Below, one piece after another: positions 1 to 8,327 of a stretch of DNA of 64,000 nucleotides (its first letter is position 1; each line of letters starts with the position of its first letter). Both the position numbers and the translations under genes were made by a program. The stretch is from Rhizobium aethiopicum (lineage in GTDB: Bacteria; Pseudomonadota; Alphaproteobacteria; Rhizobiales; Rhizobiaceae): assembly GCF_900094625.1 (NCBI RefSeq), contig NZ_FMAJ01000005.1:372001-436000 (forward strand), read 5' to 3'. The notes beneath the pieces are model-generated. The model ran no database searches and had not been told where the DNA came from. It saw nothing but the letters and a program-made list of their open reading frames with translations.

Positions 1-329
1 TCGGCCTCGGTTCTGAGCGCGGCGGCAAGCCGCGTATTCATCCGCTGCGCGATGTCGAGCGCCTCGACATATTTGGGAAAGGTCGCAACCTCGATGGGGG
101 CAACAATGGTGCTCCGGTTCGAGAGCGTCACGACCAGTTCGTCGGCGCCGAGCCGGATCAAGGCCTCCCGCACAGGCGAGCGCGACATGTCGAAGCGCTC
201 GGCGAGAGTCATCTCGTCGAGGAGCTGACCGGGCGGCAGAGCGAGCGAAAGGATCTCATTGCGAAGCGTTTCGTAAACGCTTTTCCAGCCCGTGCCGCGG
301 ATCCGTTTCACTTCCGATTCTTCAGACAC
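1..329 (-). CDS. GntR-family transcriptional regulator (partial, 3' end outside window)
   Basis: The visible 109 codons start at GTG 329, preceded by a GAAAGGGA ribosome-binding sequence. They encode a winged helix-turn-helix typical of the FadR/FCD branch of GntR regulators: YETLRNEILS, then LPPGQLLDE, then LAERFDMSRSPVREALIRL. The effector-binding domain lies beyond the left edge. The gene is divergent from the amino-acid transporter/hydroxyproline operon, the usual place for a local regulator. By analogy with HypR-type regulators it probably controls that operon in response to hydroxyproline or a pathway intermediate. Family is certain from the motifs; the ligand is inferred. Confidence 0.9.
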   Translation of the reverse strand, partial: MSEESEVKRIRGTGWKSVYETLRNEILSLALPPGQLLDEMTLAERFDMSRSPVREALIRLGADELVVTLSNRSTIVAPIEVATFPKYVEALDIAQRMNTRLAAALRTEA

Positions 330-373
330 TTAAGTCCCTTTCTCCAGACGTAGATCCATTGGGCCAGAAAAAC

Positions 374-447
374 AGCGTGTCGGCAATGAAATTTTTCCGC
401 TTGACTTTGTCGACACGCTGTTGACATATTTTAGTCGGTCGACACGC
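374..447. promoter_or_regulatory. Cluster of CGACACGC repeats, candidate operator
   Basis: The 200-bp divergent intergenic region holds AGCGTGTCG at 374-382, its exact reverse complement CGACACGCT at 411-419, and a direct copy GTCGACACGC at 438-447 matching 409-418, spaced 29 bp. A degenerate CCGACAC follows at 450-456. TTGACA at 421-426 could be a -35 element for the plus-strand operon. The boxes lie between a GntR regulator gene and its presumed target operon, so regulator binding is plausible but unproven. Confidence 0.45.
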
Positions 448-529
448 AGCCGACACACGACAACAGAAACGGCCAGAGCCGACGAGTGGAACCGCGCGCT
501 TTCCGCGCACAACAAAAGAGGAATGCCCG

Positions 530-1360
530 ATGCTTTCTTTGACAACGTCCGCATTGCGGGCGCTGCCCGCGCTCGCCCTGATGGGAGCTCTTTCCGCAAC
601 CGCCGCTGAGGCTGAGACCGCCGAGGGATATTGGCAGGGCGTGCAGAAGGCGGGTGTCCTGCGTTGCGGTGCCGCCGTCGCGCCGCCCTATGTCATGCGC
701 GACCCGGCGACAGGTGAATATTCCGGCTTCTTTGCCGATCTTTGCAAGGAATTCGCCGACGTGTTGAAGGTGAAGCCTGAATTCGTCGATACGACCTGGG
801 ACAACATCGTCGCCGGCCTGCAAGCGGGCAAATGGGACATGTCGCTGGCGCTGAACCGCACACCGGCCCGCGCCATGGCCGTGCAGTTTTCGGTTCCGGC
901 GATGGAGTACCAGATCTCGCTCGCCTACAACAAAAACAATCCGAAGATTGCGCCCGGCGCCGCTTCGGTCGCCGATATCGACAAGGCGGGCGTGACGCTT
1001 GCTGTCATGTCCGGCACGGCGCAGGACAAGGCCATTTCCGCAGCGGTGAAGAACGCCACGATCATGCGTCTTCCCGGCAATGACGAGACCCGCCTGGCGG
1101 TCACCTCGAAGCGTGCCGACATCCTGGTCGACGCCTCCGACACCAATCAGCTCTTCACCCAGTCGAACCCGGATTGGGCGGTGGCGCTCAACCCGACTCC
1201 GGCACTTGCCAAGCAGGGCGTCGCCTTCGGCCTGCCGCATCAGCTTTCGGCGGCCGATGTCGAAGTCGTCGATATCTTCCTCGAAGAGAAGGTCGCGACC
1301 GGTCATGTCGATGAGCTGATCCGCAAGGCGGTCGACGAAGTGCTCAAGGGCGCGAAGTAG
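530..1360 (+). CDS. Amino-acid ABC transporter substrate-binding protein (family 3)
   Basis: This 276-residue periplasmic binding protein has a typical Sec signal peptide (residues 1-28, ending in ATAAEAE). A family-3 solute-binding fold follows: AGVLRCGAAVAPPYVMRD near residue 42, then FADLCKEFADVLKVKP and DTTWDNIVAGLQAGKWDM. It would bind a polar amino acid or derivative and deliver it to the two permeases encoded downstream. It opens an operon of ATPase, two permeases and hydroxyproline-catabolic enzymes, so hydroxyproline is the most likely ligand. That ligand is an inference from context. Confidence 0.92.
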   Translation: MLSLTTSALRALPALALMGALSATAAEAETAEGYWQGVQKAGVLRCGAAVAPPYVMRDPATGEYSGFFADLCKEFADVLKVKPEFVDTTWDNIVAGLQAGKWDMSLALNRTPARAMAVQFSVPAMEYQISLAYNKNNPKIAPGAASVADIDKAGVTLAVMSGTAQDKAISAAVKNATIMRLPGNDETRLAVTSKRADILVDASDTNQLFTQSNPDWAVALNPTPALAKQGVAFGLPHQLSAADVEVVDIFLEEKVATGHVDELIRKAVDEVLKGAK

Positions 1361-1421
1361 TCTCGCCGGGCCGGTGCGGGGATCGCGCCGGCCCTTTCAG
1401 CTTCGATCAGCGGAGATTGGC

Positions 1422-2204
1422 ATGACCACGTCCTTCAGCCTTCCCCTCGTGAAAATGCAGGCGCTCCACAAAAGCTACGGCAACGGAGCAATCCAGGTGC
1501 TGAAAGGCATCGACATTGAAATGAAGCCCGGCGAACGCGTTGTCGTCATCGGCCCCAGCGGCGGCGGCAAGAGCACGCTGCTGAGGGTGATGATGGGCCT
1601 GGAGCAGATCGACAGCGGCTCGATCAATTTCGACGGAAAGCCCTATATTTCTTCCGCCGGTGCGGCCAAGAAGACTGAGATCGACACCCATGTTCGCCGC
1701 TCGATCGGCATGGTCTTTCAGCATTACACGTTGTTTCCGCATCTGAACGTCACCCAGAACCTGATCCTCGCCCCCTGCAAAGTGCGCGGGGAAGCCAAGG
1801 CAAAGGCGACGGATCGCGCCCAGGCGCTGCTCGAACGCTTCGGGCTCGGCGCCAAGTCCAAGGCTTATCCGGCGCAGCTTTCCGGCGGCCAGAAGCAGCG
1901 CGTCGCCATTGCCCGCGCGCTGATGCTCGACCCGAAACTCATGCTGTTCGATGAAGTCACCTCGGCTCTCGATCCGGAACTCGTCAGCGAGGTGGAGCAG
2001 GTCATCCTGCAACTCGCCGCCCAGGACATGCCGATGATGATCGTGACCCACGATATGTGGTTCGCCAAGAACATCGCCTCCCGGGTGATCTTCTGCGCCG
2101 GCGGCGTGGTGGTCGAGGACGGGCCTCCCGAACAGGTGCTCGCTGCGCCGCGCGAGGAGCGCACCAAGGAATTCATCGACCGGGTCTTCCACATCAAGCA
2201 GTAG
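1422..2204 (+). CDS. Polar amino-acid ABC transporter ATP-binding protein
   Basis: A 260-residue ABC ATPase of the GlnQ/HisP type with Walker A GPSGGGKST, Q-loop region VFQHYTLFPHLNV, signature LSGGQKQR, Walker B LMLFDEVTSALD and H-loop VTHD. ATG 1422 follows a GGAGATTGG ribosome site and fits the family N-terminus. A longer in-frame extension from 1374 has no matching homologous feature. It powers import by the permeases encoded immediately downstream. The insert PYISSAGAAKKTEIDTH between Walker A and the Q-loop is somewhat long for the family. Confidence 0.93.
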   Translation: MTTSFSLPLVKMQALHKSYGNGAIQVLKGIDIEMKPGERVVVIGPSGGGKSTLLRVMMGLEQIDSGSINFDGKPYISSAGAAKKTEIDTHVRRSIGMVFQHYTLFPHLNVTQNLILAPCKVRGEAKAKATDRAQALLERFGLGAKSKAYPAQLSGGQKQRVAIARALMLDPKLMLFDEVTSALDPELVSEVEQVILQLAAQDMPMMIVTHDMWFAKNIASRVIFCAGGVVVEDGPPEQVLAAPREERTKEFIDRVFHIKQ

Positions 2205-2216
2205 GGAGGGCATGCC

Positions 2217-2879
2217 GTGAACTACACGTTCGACTTCAACGCAGTCACCCTTGCTCCGCTTCTTCAGGGGCTGTGGGTTTCACTGCAGCTCACGGCGGCG
2301 GCGAATGTCATCGGCATCGTCTTCGGCTTCGCGCTCGCGCTGCTGATCATGAGTCCCTATCGGGTCTTACGATTGCCCTTCATGCTGTTCGTCGAATTCT
2401 TCCGCTGCACGCCTGCCATCGTCCAGATCGTCTGGATATTCTACTGCGTGCCGATGCTGTTCGACGTCTTTCTCGACCCGATGACGATGGGCATCATGGC
2501 GCTCGGGCCCAATCTCATGGCGTTCAATGCCGAGGCCTACCGCGCTTCGATCCAGGCGGTCCCGCGCGAACAGCTCGATGCCGGCATCGCGCTCGGCCTC
2601 AACCCGCTCCAGCGCGTGCTCTACATCGTCTTCCCGACGGCTTTCCGCGCCTCGATCCCGGTGCTTCTGACCAACGGCATCGTCATCTTCCAGCAGAGCG
2701 CGCTCGTTGCGATCGTGGCGATCCAGGACCTGATGTACCAGGGCAAGACGCTCGCCACCGAGACCTACCGGCCGATCGAGACCTTCACGGTCGTAGCTCT
2801 CATCTATTTCGCCGTGTCCTTCCCGATAACCCAGATCGTCGGCCTGCTCGAACGCCGCCGCCAGATCCTCGTCAGCTAG
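2217..2879 (+). CDS. Amino-acid ABC transporter permease (HisM/GlnP family)
   Basis: A 220-residue inner-membrane permease with several hydrophobic segments and the cytoplasmic EAA loop (NAEAYRASIQAVPREQLDAG, near residues 102-122) that contacts the ATPase. Translation must start at GTG 2217, because the ATG five bases upstream meets a stop at once; GGGAGGG lies just before it. The GTG is 12 bp after the ATPase stop, so the two genes are probably co-translated. It pairs with the next permease to form a heterodimeric channel. Confidence 0.92.
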   Translation: MNYTFDFNAVTLAPLLQGLWVSLQLTAAANVIGIVFGFALALLIMSPYRVLRLPFMLFVEFFRCTPAIVQIVWIFYCVPMLFDVFLDPMTMGIMALGPNLMAFNAEAYRASIQAVPREQLDAGIALGLNPLQRVLYIVFPTAFRASIPVLLTNGIVIFQQSALVAIVAIQDLMYQGKTLATETYRPIETFTVVALIYFAVSFPITQIVGLLERRRQILVS

Positions 2880-2888
2880 GAGGCCCGG

Positions 2889-3557
2889 ATGATGACGCTC
2901 GATTTCTCGATCCTGCTGCGCTTTGAAAACGCGCTTCTGCTGGGTCTCTGGATGACGATCAAGCTGACGCTGATCTGCATCGTCCTCGGCTGCTCTCTCG
3001 GTTTCCTCGTCGGACTGGCCCGAACGTCGCGAAACCTCGCACTTCGCGCAGTCGCCGGCGGCTATGTCGAATTCTTCCGCGGCACGCCCGTCCTCATCCA
3101 GCTCTTCTGGATTTTCTTCTGCCTGCCGCTGCTGCTCGGTGTCGAGCTTTCGAACCTGGCGTCCGGCGTGATCGCGCTGACGCTCTATATGGGCGCCATC
3201 ACCAGCGAGACCTTCCGGGCGAGCCTCAAGTCCATCGGCCGGGAACAGCTGGACGCCTGCGTCGCGCTTGGCCTGCCGAACAGGGTGCGGGTCGTCAACG
3301 TCGTGCTGCCGCAGGCGGTGCTGCGGGCGATCCCGACGCTGCTGTCGAACTGCGTCAGCCTCTTCAAGGAGAGCGCCCTGGTCTCGGCCGTCGGCATGGC
3401 GGACCTGATGTTCGTCGGCCAGAACATCTCAAACAACACGGCCCGTCCCGTCGAAGTGCTGACGATCGTCGCCCTGATCTACTTCATCATCGCTTTCCCC
3501 CTCACGCGAGCGGTTTCCCTCATCGAGGGACGCATCCTCAAGAAGCTTGCAATCTAG
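2889..3557 (+). CDS. Amino-acid ABC transporter permease (HisQ/GlnP family)
   Basis: The second permease of the importer, 222 residues, has the same topology and an EAA loop (TSETFRASLKSIGREQLDAC). The TAGGAGGCCCGGATG junction gives a strong ribosome site only a few bases after the previous stop, so the genes are tightly coupled. Residues 60-100 carry the conserved YVEFFRGTPVLIQLFW segment typical of polar amino-acid permeases. It should form the translocation pore with the preceding gene product. Confidence 0.92.
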   Translation: MMTLDFSILLRFENALLLGLWMTIKLTLICIVLGCSLGFLVGLARTSRNLALRAVAGGYVEFFRGTPVLIQLFWIFFCLPLLLGVELSNLASGVIALTLYMGAITSETFRASLKSIGREQLDACVALGLPNRVRVVNVVLPQAVLRAIPTLLSNCVSLFKESALVSAVGMADLMFVGQNISNNTARPVEVLTIVALIYFIIAFPLTRAVSLIEGRILKKLAI

Positions 3558-3588
3558 AAACAACTGTTCCCAGGACAGGAGACATTCC

Positions 3589-4467
3589 ATGAAACTTTCC
3601 GGCGTCATGCCCGCGCTCATTACTCCCTTCGATGCCAACAACAGGATCGATTTCAAGGCTTTCGAGAGACTTCTGATCCATCTCCGCGAGGCAGGCGTCA
3701 CCGGCTGGGTTCCGAACGGGTCGACCGGAGAATATTTCAGCCAATCCAGCGAAGAGCGCCGCGACGTGCTGCAGTTCGTCAAGGATTTCGCGAGGCCCGG
3801 CGAAATTCTGATCGCCGGCACCAATGCGCCTGCCACCCGCGAGGTGATCGAGCAGACGGCGCTGGCGAGAGACATCGGCTATGACACGGTCCTGCTGGCG
3901 CCGCCATTCTATACCCGCCCGACCCAAGCGGAGCTCATCAAGCACTATGAAGCCGTGCTCTGCGCCGTCGATGTGAACCTCGTCCTCTATTCCTATCCAG
4001 CCAAGGATGGTTCCGACATCAGTTTCGAACTGATGGATCATTTTGCCGACAATCGACGTGTCATCGGCATCAAGGAAAGCTCGGGCGTGCTGCAGCGGGC
4101 GATCGACATCGCCAGCCGCTATGAGGGCAAGATCCAGCTCGTCAGCGGTTCCGACGATATCGCGCTCGACTTCATGTTCTGGGGTGCGGAAAGCTGGATC
4201 TGCGGGCCGTCGAACTGCATGGCCAAGGCCTGCTGTGATCTCGACCGCACGTTCAAGTCAGGCGATCTGAACAAGGCGCGCGAGCAGATGAAAACGCTCT
4301 ATCGGGCGATGAACATCCTCGAAAGCGGCAAGTTCGTGCAGAAGATCAAATATGGCTGCGAACTTCAGGGCCTGCCGGTCGGGCAGTGCCGTGCGCCGCT
4401 CGGCGAACTGACGGCGGAGGAAAAGGCGGAATTCCGGGCGGCTATGGAGCCGATTCTGAACTGGTAA
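3589..4467 (+). CDS. DapA-family lyase, probable 1-pyrroline-4-hydroxy-2-carboxylate deaminase (HypD type)
   Basis: A 292-residue protein of the dihydrodipicolinate synthase/N-acetylneuraminate lyase superfamily. Visible features are the N-terminal GVMPALITPFD strand, the substrate loop GSTGEYFSQSSEER, Tyr134 in LVLYSYPAKDG and the Schiff-base Lys162 in VIGIKESSG. ATG 3589 has the ribosome site CAGGAGAC. DapA-family enzymes do many jobs. Here the neighbours (racemase-family enzyme, amine oxidoreductase, semialdehyde dehydrogenase) match bacterial hydroxyproline degradation. In that pathway this family deaminates 1-pyrroline-4-hydroxy-2-carboxylate to 2-oxoglutarate semialdehyde. The specific reaction is inferred. 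Confidence 0.85.
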   Translation: MKLSGVMPALITPFDANNRIDFKAFERLLIHLREAGVTGWVPNGSTGEYFSQSSEERRDVLQFVKDFARPGEILIAGTNAPATREVIEQTALARDIGYDTVLLAPPFYTRPTQAELIKHYEAVLCAVDVNLVLYSYPAKDGSDISFELMDHFADNRRVIGIKESSGVLQRAIDIASRYEGKIQLVSGSDDIALDFMFWGAESWICGPSNCMAKACCDLDRTFKSGDLNKAREQMKTLYRAMNILESGKFVQKIKYGCELQGLPVGQCRAPLGELTAEEKAEFRAAMEPILNW

Positions 4468-4526
4468 CAAGGAATAGACTGGGGCGGCCGAGCCCGCCCC
4501 GGAGATCCCGAATTTGCGAGGTTCGC

Positions 4527-5765
4527 GTGTCTTCCATCGTGGTCGTCGGCGCCGGCATCATCGGCGTCACTATTGCCTATGAACTCCAGCGCCGTGGAAA
4601 CGTCGTCACCTTGCTCGACAAGGCGGCGCCGGGCCGCGGCGCCTCGTACGGCAATATGGCGAGCATCGCCGTCACCGAATTCATGCCGGCCTCGCGGCCG
4701 GGCATCTGGGCGCAGATGCCGAAATGGCTGCTCGACCCGGAGGGGCCGGTGCGTATCCGGCCCGCCTACATGCCGAAACTGGTGCCCTGGTTCCTAAGGT
4801 TCCTGGCCGCAAGTCGCCCGTCGAAGCTGCGGGAGCTCGAGGCCGCCGGCGCCGTGCTCTGCCGGCGCGTCCACGAAGATCTTGACGTGCTTTTGAAGCA
4901 GGCTGGCCTCACTCAGATGCTGACGGCCGAGGGGTGCCTCAGCCTCTATGCCGACAAGGCGGAGTTCAAGGCCGACCGCGAGCATATCGACATCCTCGCG
5001 CGCTTCGGCTTCCGGCACGAAATCCTTGGCGGCAATGCCATCCGCGACCTGGAACCCGAGTTGACGACGAAGATCGGCAAGGCGGTGCTCTTCCCCGACA
5101 ACCGGTCGATATCAGATCCGTATAAGCTCGTCACCGCCCTCTCCGAGAGGTTCGAGGCGCTCGGCGGGAGGATCGTTCAGGGTGACGTCGCCGGCTTCGA
5201 GCAAAGCGAGGCCGGTGTCTCCGCGCTTCGCCTGGCGGATGGGCGAAGCGTTGCGGTGGAGAGAATCGTACTCGCAGCCGGCGCCTTCACCGCCCGGCTT
5301 TCGGCTCTGCTGTGCGAGCATATCCCGCTCGAAACCGAGCGCGGCTATCACACGCAGATCATGGACCCCGGAATTTCCATGCGCCATTCGATCATCTGGC
5401 CGGCGCGCGCCTTCATGGTCACGCCGACGGCCGGCGGCATCCGCGTCGGCGGCACGGTAGAGATGGCCGGCCTAGATGCGCCTGCGGATTACCGGCGGGC
5501 AAAGATCTTGGTGAAGCGGGCTCGGGAGGCATTGCCGGAGCTGAAAACCGGACGAACGTCGGAGTGGATGGGCCATCGCCCGGCGCTGCCCGACACCGTG
5601 CCGGTCATGGGACCTTCCGCCAAGTGCCGCAACGTCTGGTACGCCACAGGCCACGGACATCTCGGCCTCACCTATGCGGCCACAACAGGCCGGCTGATGG
5701 CCGATCTCATCACGGGCATCGCGCCGCCCGTAGACATGAAACCCTATCGCGTCGACCGCTTCTGA
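4527..5765 (+). CDS. FAD-dependent D-amino-acid oxidoreductase, probable D-hydroxyproline dehydrogenase (HypO type)
   Basis: A 412-residue DadA-like oxidoreductase. The Rossmann FAD motif VVVGAGIIGVTIAYELQRRG begins five residues in. The C-terminal GHRPALPDTVPVMGPS and the HGHLGLTYAATTGRLMADLI segment are typical of the family. GTG 4527 puts the FAD motif at the expected place; the open frame upstream to 4386 is unrelated sequence. In the hydroxyproline route it would oxidise cis-4-hydroxy-D-proline to 1-pyrroline-4-hydroxy-2-carboxylate, passing electrons to the respiratory chain. It lies between the deaminase and dehydrogenase genes. Substrate is inferred from context. Confidence 0.87.
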   Translation: MSSIVVVGAGIIGVTIAYELQRRGNVVTLLDKAAPGRGASYGNMASIAVTEFMPASRPGIWAQMPKWLLDPEGPVRIRPAYMPKLVPWFLRFLAASRPSKLRELEAAGAVLCRRVHEDLDVLLKQAGLTQMLTAEGCLSLYADKAEFKADREHIDILARFGFRHEILGGNAIRDLEPELTTKIGKAVLFPDNRSISDPYKLVTALSERFEALGGRIVQGDVAGFEQSEAGVSALRLADGRSVAVERIVLAAGAFTARLSALLCEHIPLETERGYHTQIMDPGISMRHSIIWPARAFMVTPTAGGIRVGGTVEMAGLDAPADYRRAKILVKRAREALPELKTGRTSEWMGHRPALPDTVPVMGPSAKCRNVWYATGHGHLGLTYAATTGRLMADLITGIAPPVDMKPYRVDRF

Positions 5766-5796
5766 GCGGATCGGCGCAAGGAGAAAGGGAGTGAAC

Positions 5797-7287
5797 ATGC
5801 GAAGCGAACTTTATATCGACGGACAATGGGTGAAGCCGGTCAAGGGCGGCGCCTGTACCGTGACAAACCCGGCGACCGAAGAGGTGATCCAGACGATCGG
5901 AGCCGCGACGGCGGAAGATGTCGATCTCGCCGTCAAGGCGGCGCGCCGCGCCTTCGACAAGGACGGCTGGCCGAAATTGTCCGGCGCCCAGCGCGCCCGA
6001 TATCTCCGCGCCATCGCCGAGGGCATCCGCGCCCGCCAGGCCGACATCGCGCGCCTCGAAGTTCTCGACAACGGCAAGCCCTTGCCGGAGGCCGATTGGG
6101 ATGTCGCCGACGCGGCGGCGTGCTTCGATTTCTATGCGGAGCTCGCCGAACAACTCGACAACAATCCCGAGGAGACGATTGCGCTGCCCGACGCACGCTT
6201 CACCTCCAAGGCGGTGCGCGAGCCGCTTGGCGTCGCCGGCGCGATCATTCCCTGGAATTATCCGCTGCTGATGGCGGCCTGGAAGGTTGCCCCGGCCCTT
6301 GCCGCCGGCTGCACCGTCGTTTTGAAGCCTGCCGAGCTGACGTCGCTGACGGCGCTCGAACTGGCGGCGGTCGCCGACGAGGCCGGGCTGCCGCCCGGCG
6401 TGCTCAATATCGTCACGGGGGCGGGGTCCGTTGCCGGGCAGGCGATCATCGATCACAAGGGGGTGGACAAGCTCGCCTTTACCGGCTCCGGATCGGTCGG
6501 CTCGAAGATCATGGCTGCCGCCGCTCGCGACATCAAGCGTGTCAGCCTGGAGCTCGGGGGCAAGTCGCCCTTCGTCGTCTTCGAAGACGCCGATGTCGAC
6601 GCGGCGGTCGAATGGATCATGTTCGGCATCTTCTGGAACCAGGGCCAAGTCTGCTCTGCGACGTCAAGGGTCCTCGTGCAGGACAGCATCTTCGGACGGC
6701 TGCTTGCGCGCCTTGTCCAAGAAACGAAGAAGATCAAGATCGGCAACGGTCTGGACGAGGGCGTGCTCCTCGGGCCGCTGGTTTCCAAGCGCCAGCATGA
6801 GCAGGTGGTCGCGGCGATTGAAGCGGCACGGCAGGCAGGTGCGACAATTGCCTGCGGCGGAGCGCGCCCGGAAGGATTCGACAAGGGCTATTACCTCCAG
6901 CCGACCGTTCTGACCGACGTCCCGCTCGACAGCGCCGCCTGGGTGGAGGAGATTTTTGGCCCCGTCGTCTGCATCCGGCCGTTCAAGACGGAGGAGGAGG
7001 CGATTGAACTCGCCAATAATTCCCGCTTCGGCCTTGCCGCGGCCGTCATGTCGACGGACGACGTCAGAGCCGAGCGCGTGGCGGCCGCCTTCCGCGCCGG
7101 GATCGTCTGGATCAATTGCTCGCAGCCAACATTCACCGAAGCGCCCTGGGGCGGCTACAAGGAATCCGGCATCGGCCGCGAACTTGGCCGCTGGGGCCTC
7201 GACAACTATCTCGAAACCAAGCAGATCACCCGCTTCGTCAGCGAAGATCCCTGGGGCTGGTACCTCAAGCCGGAGGCGGCCGAATGA
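5797..7287 (+). CDS. Aldehyde dehydrogenase, probable 2-oxoglutarate semialdehyde dehydrogenase (HypH type)
   Basis: A 496-residue NAD(P)-dependent aldehyde dehydrogenase. The coenzyme segment IIPWNYPLLMAAWKVAPALA, general-base Glu252 in LELGGKSP and catalytic Cys286 in NQGQVCSATSR are all present. GTG 5791, two codons upstream in the same frame, is an alternative start; both lie behind AAGGAGAAAGGGAG. It would finish the hydroxyproline pathway by oxidising 2-oxoglutarate semialdehyde to 2-oxoglutarate. The stop overlaps the start of the next gene (ATGA), which indicates coupled translation. Confidence 0.9.
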   Translation: MRSELYIDGQWVKPVKGGACTVTNPATEEVIQTIGAATAEDVDLAVKAARRAFDKDGWPKLSGAQRARYLRAIAEGIRARQADIARLEVLDNGKPLPEADWDVADAAACFDFYAELAEQLDNNPEETIALPDARFTSKAVREPLGVAGAIIPWNYPLLMAAWKVAPALAAGCTVVLKPAELTSLTALELAAVADEAGLPPGVLNIVTGAGSVAGQAIIDHKGVDKLAFTGSGSVGSKIMAAAARDIKRVSLELGGKSPFVVFEDADVDAAVEWIMFGIFWNQGQVCSATSRVLVQDSIFGRLLARLVQETKKIKIGNGLDEGVLLGPLVSKRQHEQVVAAIEAARQAGATIACGGARPEGFDKGYYLQPTVLTDVPLDSAAWVEEIFGPVVCIRPFKTEEEAIELANNSRFGLAAAVMSTDDVRAERVAAAFRAGIVWINCSQPTFTEAPWGGYKESGIGRELGRWGLDNYLETKQITRFVSEDPWGWYLKPEAAE

Positions 7288-8318
7288 ACTGGGACTGGAG
7301 CCTCGACCTGCTGCAGGTGCACTGCCAGGGCGAGATCGGCAAGGTCATCATGTCGGGTGCGCCAGAGATACCGGGCGCGACGATGCTGGACAAGATGAAC
7401 CACATCAATACGGTCGACGACAGCCTGCGCCGCTTCGTAACCTTCGAGCCGCGCGCCAACGTTGCGATGTCGGTGAACCTGCTGGTCGCACCGACGCGCC
7501 CCGATACGGATGGCGGCTTCATCGTTCTTCAGGCCGACCGCGCCCATCCCATGTCCGGCAGCAACTGCATCTGTGTGGTCACCGCTCTTCTCGAGAGCGG
7601 CCGGGTTGCGATGTCGGAGCCGGAGACGGTGGTGCGGCTCGACACGCCGGCCGGTCTCATCGTTGCGCGCGCCGCCTGCCGCGACGGCCGCTGCCTCTCC
7701 GTCAGCCTCGACAATGTGCCGAGTTTTGCTGAGGCGCTGGACCGGGAGGTGGAGACGCCGAAATGGGGCCGCGTCAAAATCGACGTCGCTTTCGGCGGCG
7801 TCTATTATGCGCTTGTCGATGTCGATCAGCTTGGTCTCGATATAACGCCTGCCAACGCCCGGCTGCTGGCGGAGGCGGGGATTGAGCTCAAGTCGCTGCT
7901 AGCAGATCAGGTTTCTGTCGCCCATCCCCTGCTGAGCGGCGTCGATGAGATCGCTTACGTGATGTTCCGTGGACGCGAAGCCGATGGCGCGGTGAGAACC
8001 TGCACAACGCTGCAGCCCGGCCGCGTCGACCGCTCACCCTGCGGAACCGGCAGTTCGGCGAACCTTGCGGCACTCTACGCCCGCGGTGAAGTTGCTGTCG
8101 GCGACAACAGAACGTCGCGGTCGATCATCGGCGGCGAGTTTCTCGCCGAGGCGATTGGCGAGACCGAAGTTGGCGGCCGCCGTGCCGTGTTGCCGAGAAT
8201 ATCAGGCCGGGCCTTCGTCTATGGCCGCGAACAGCTTCGCATCTCCGGCGACGACCCGTTCGCCAGGGGGTTCGCGCTGTCCGATACCTGGGGTCCTCAG
8301 GTCGATTTGCTCGGTTAG
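7284..8318 (+). CDS. Proline racemase-family enzyme (4-hydroxyproline epimerase or trans-3-hydroxyproline dehydratase)
   Basis: A 344-residue member of the proline racemase superfamily, translated from an ATGA overlap with the dehydrogenase gene. The two catalytic loops are HPMSGSNCI (Ser91) and DRSPCGTGSSAN (Cys253). True proline racemases and many 4-hydroxyproline epimerases use a Cys/Cys pair; trans-3-hydroxyproline dehydratases use Thr or Ser at the first position. Some Ser/Cys enzymes of Rhizobiales are described as doing both reactions. The surrounding hydroxyproline genes favour epimerisation of trans-4-hydroxy-L-proline to cis-4-hydroxy-D-proline, but the Ser keeps dehydratase activity open. 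Confidence 0.87.
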   Translation: MNWDWSLDLLQVHCQGEIGKVIMSGAPEIPGATMLDKMNHINTVDDSLRRFVTFEPRANVAMSVNLLVAPTRPDTDGGFIVLQADRAHPMSGSNCICVVTALLESGRVAMSEPETVVRLDTPAGLIVARAACRDGRCLSVSLDNVPSFAEALDREVETPKWGRVKIDVAFGGVYYALVDVDQLGLDITPANARLLAEAGIELKSLLADQVSVAHPLLSGVDEIAYVMFRGREADGAVRTCTTLQPGRVDRSPCGTGSSANLAALYARGEVAVGDNRTSRSIIGGEFLAEAIGETEVGGRRAVLPRISGRAFVYGREQLRISGDDPFARGFALSDTWGPQVDLLG

Positions 8319-8327
8319 GAGCCCAGC

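Noticed and set aside
431..1306. A 291-codon minus-strand frame antisense to the substrate-binding protein gene
   Set aside because: Typical GC-rich shadow frame with Arg/His/Gly-rich composition and no domain. The plus strand carries an unmistakable binding protein.
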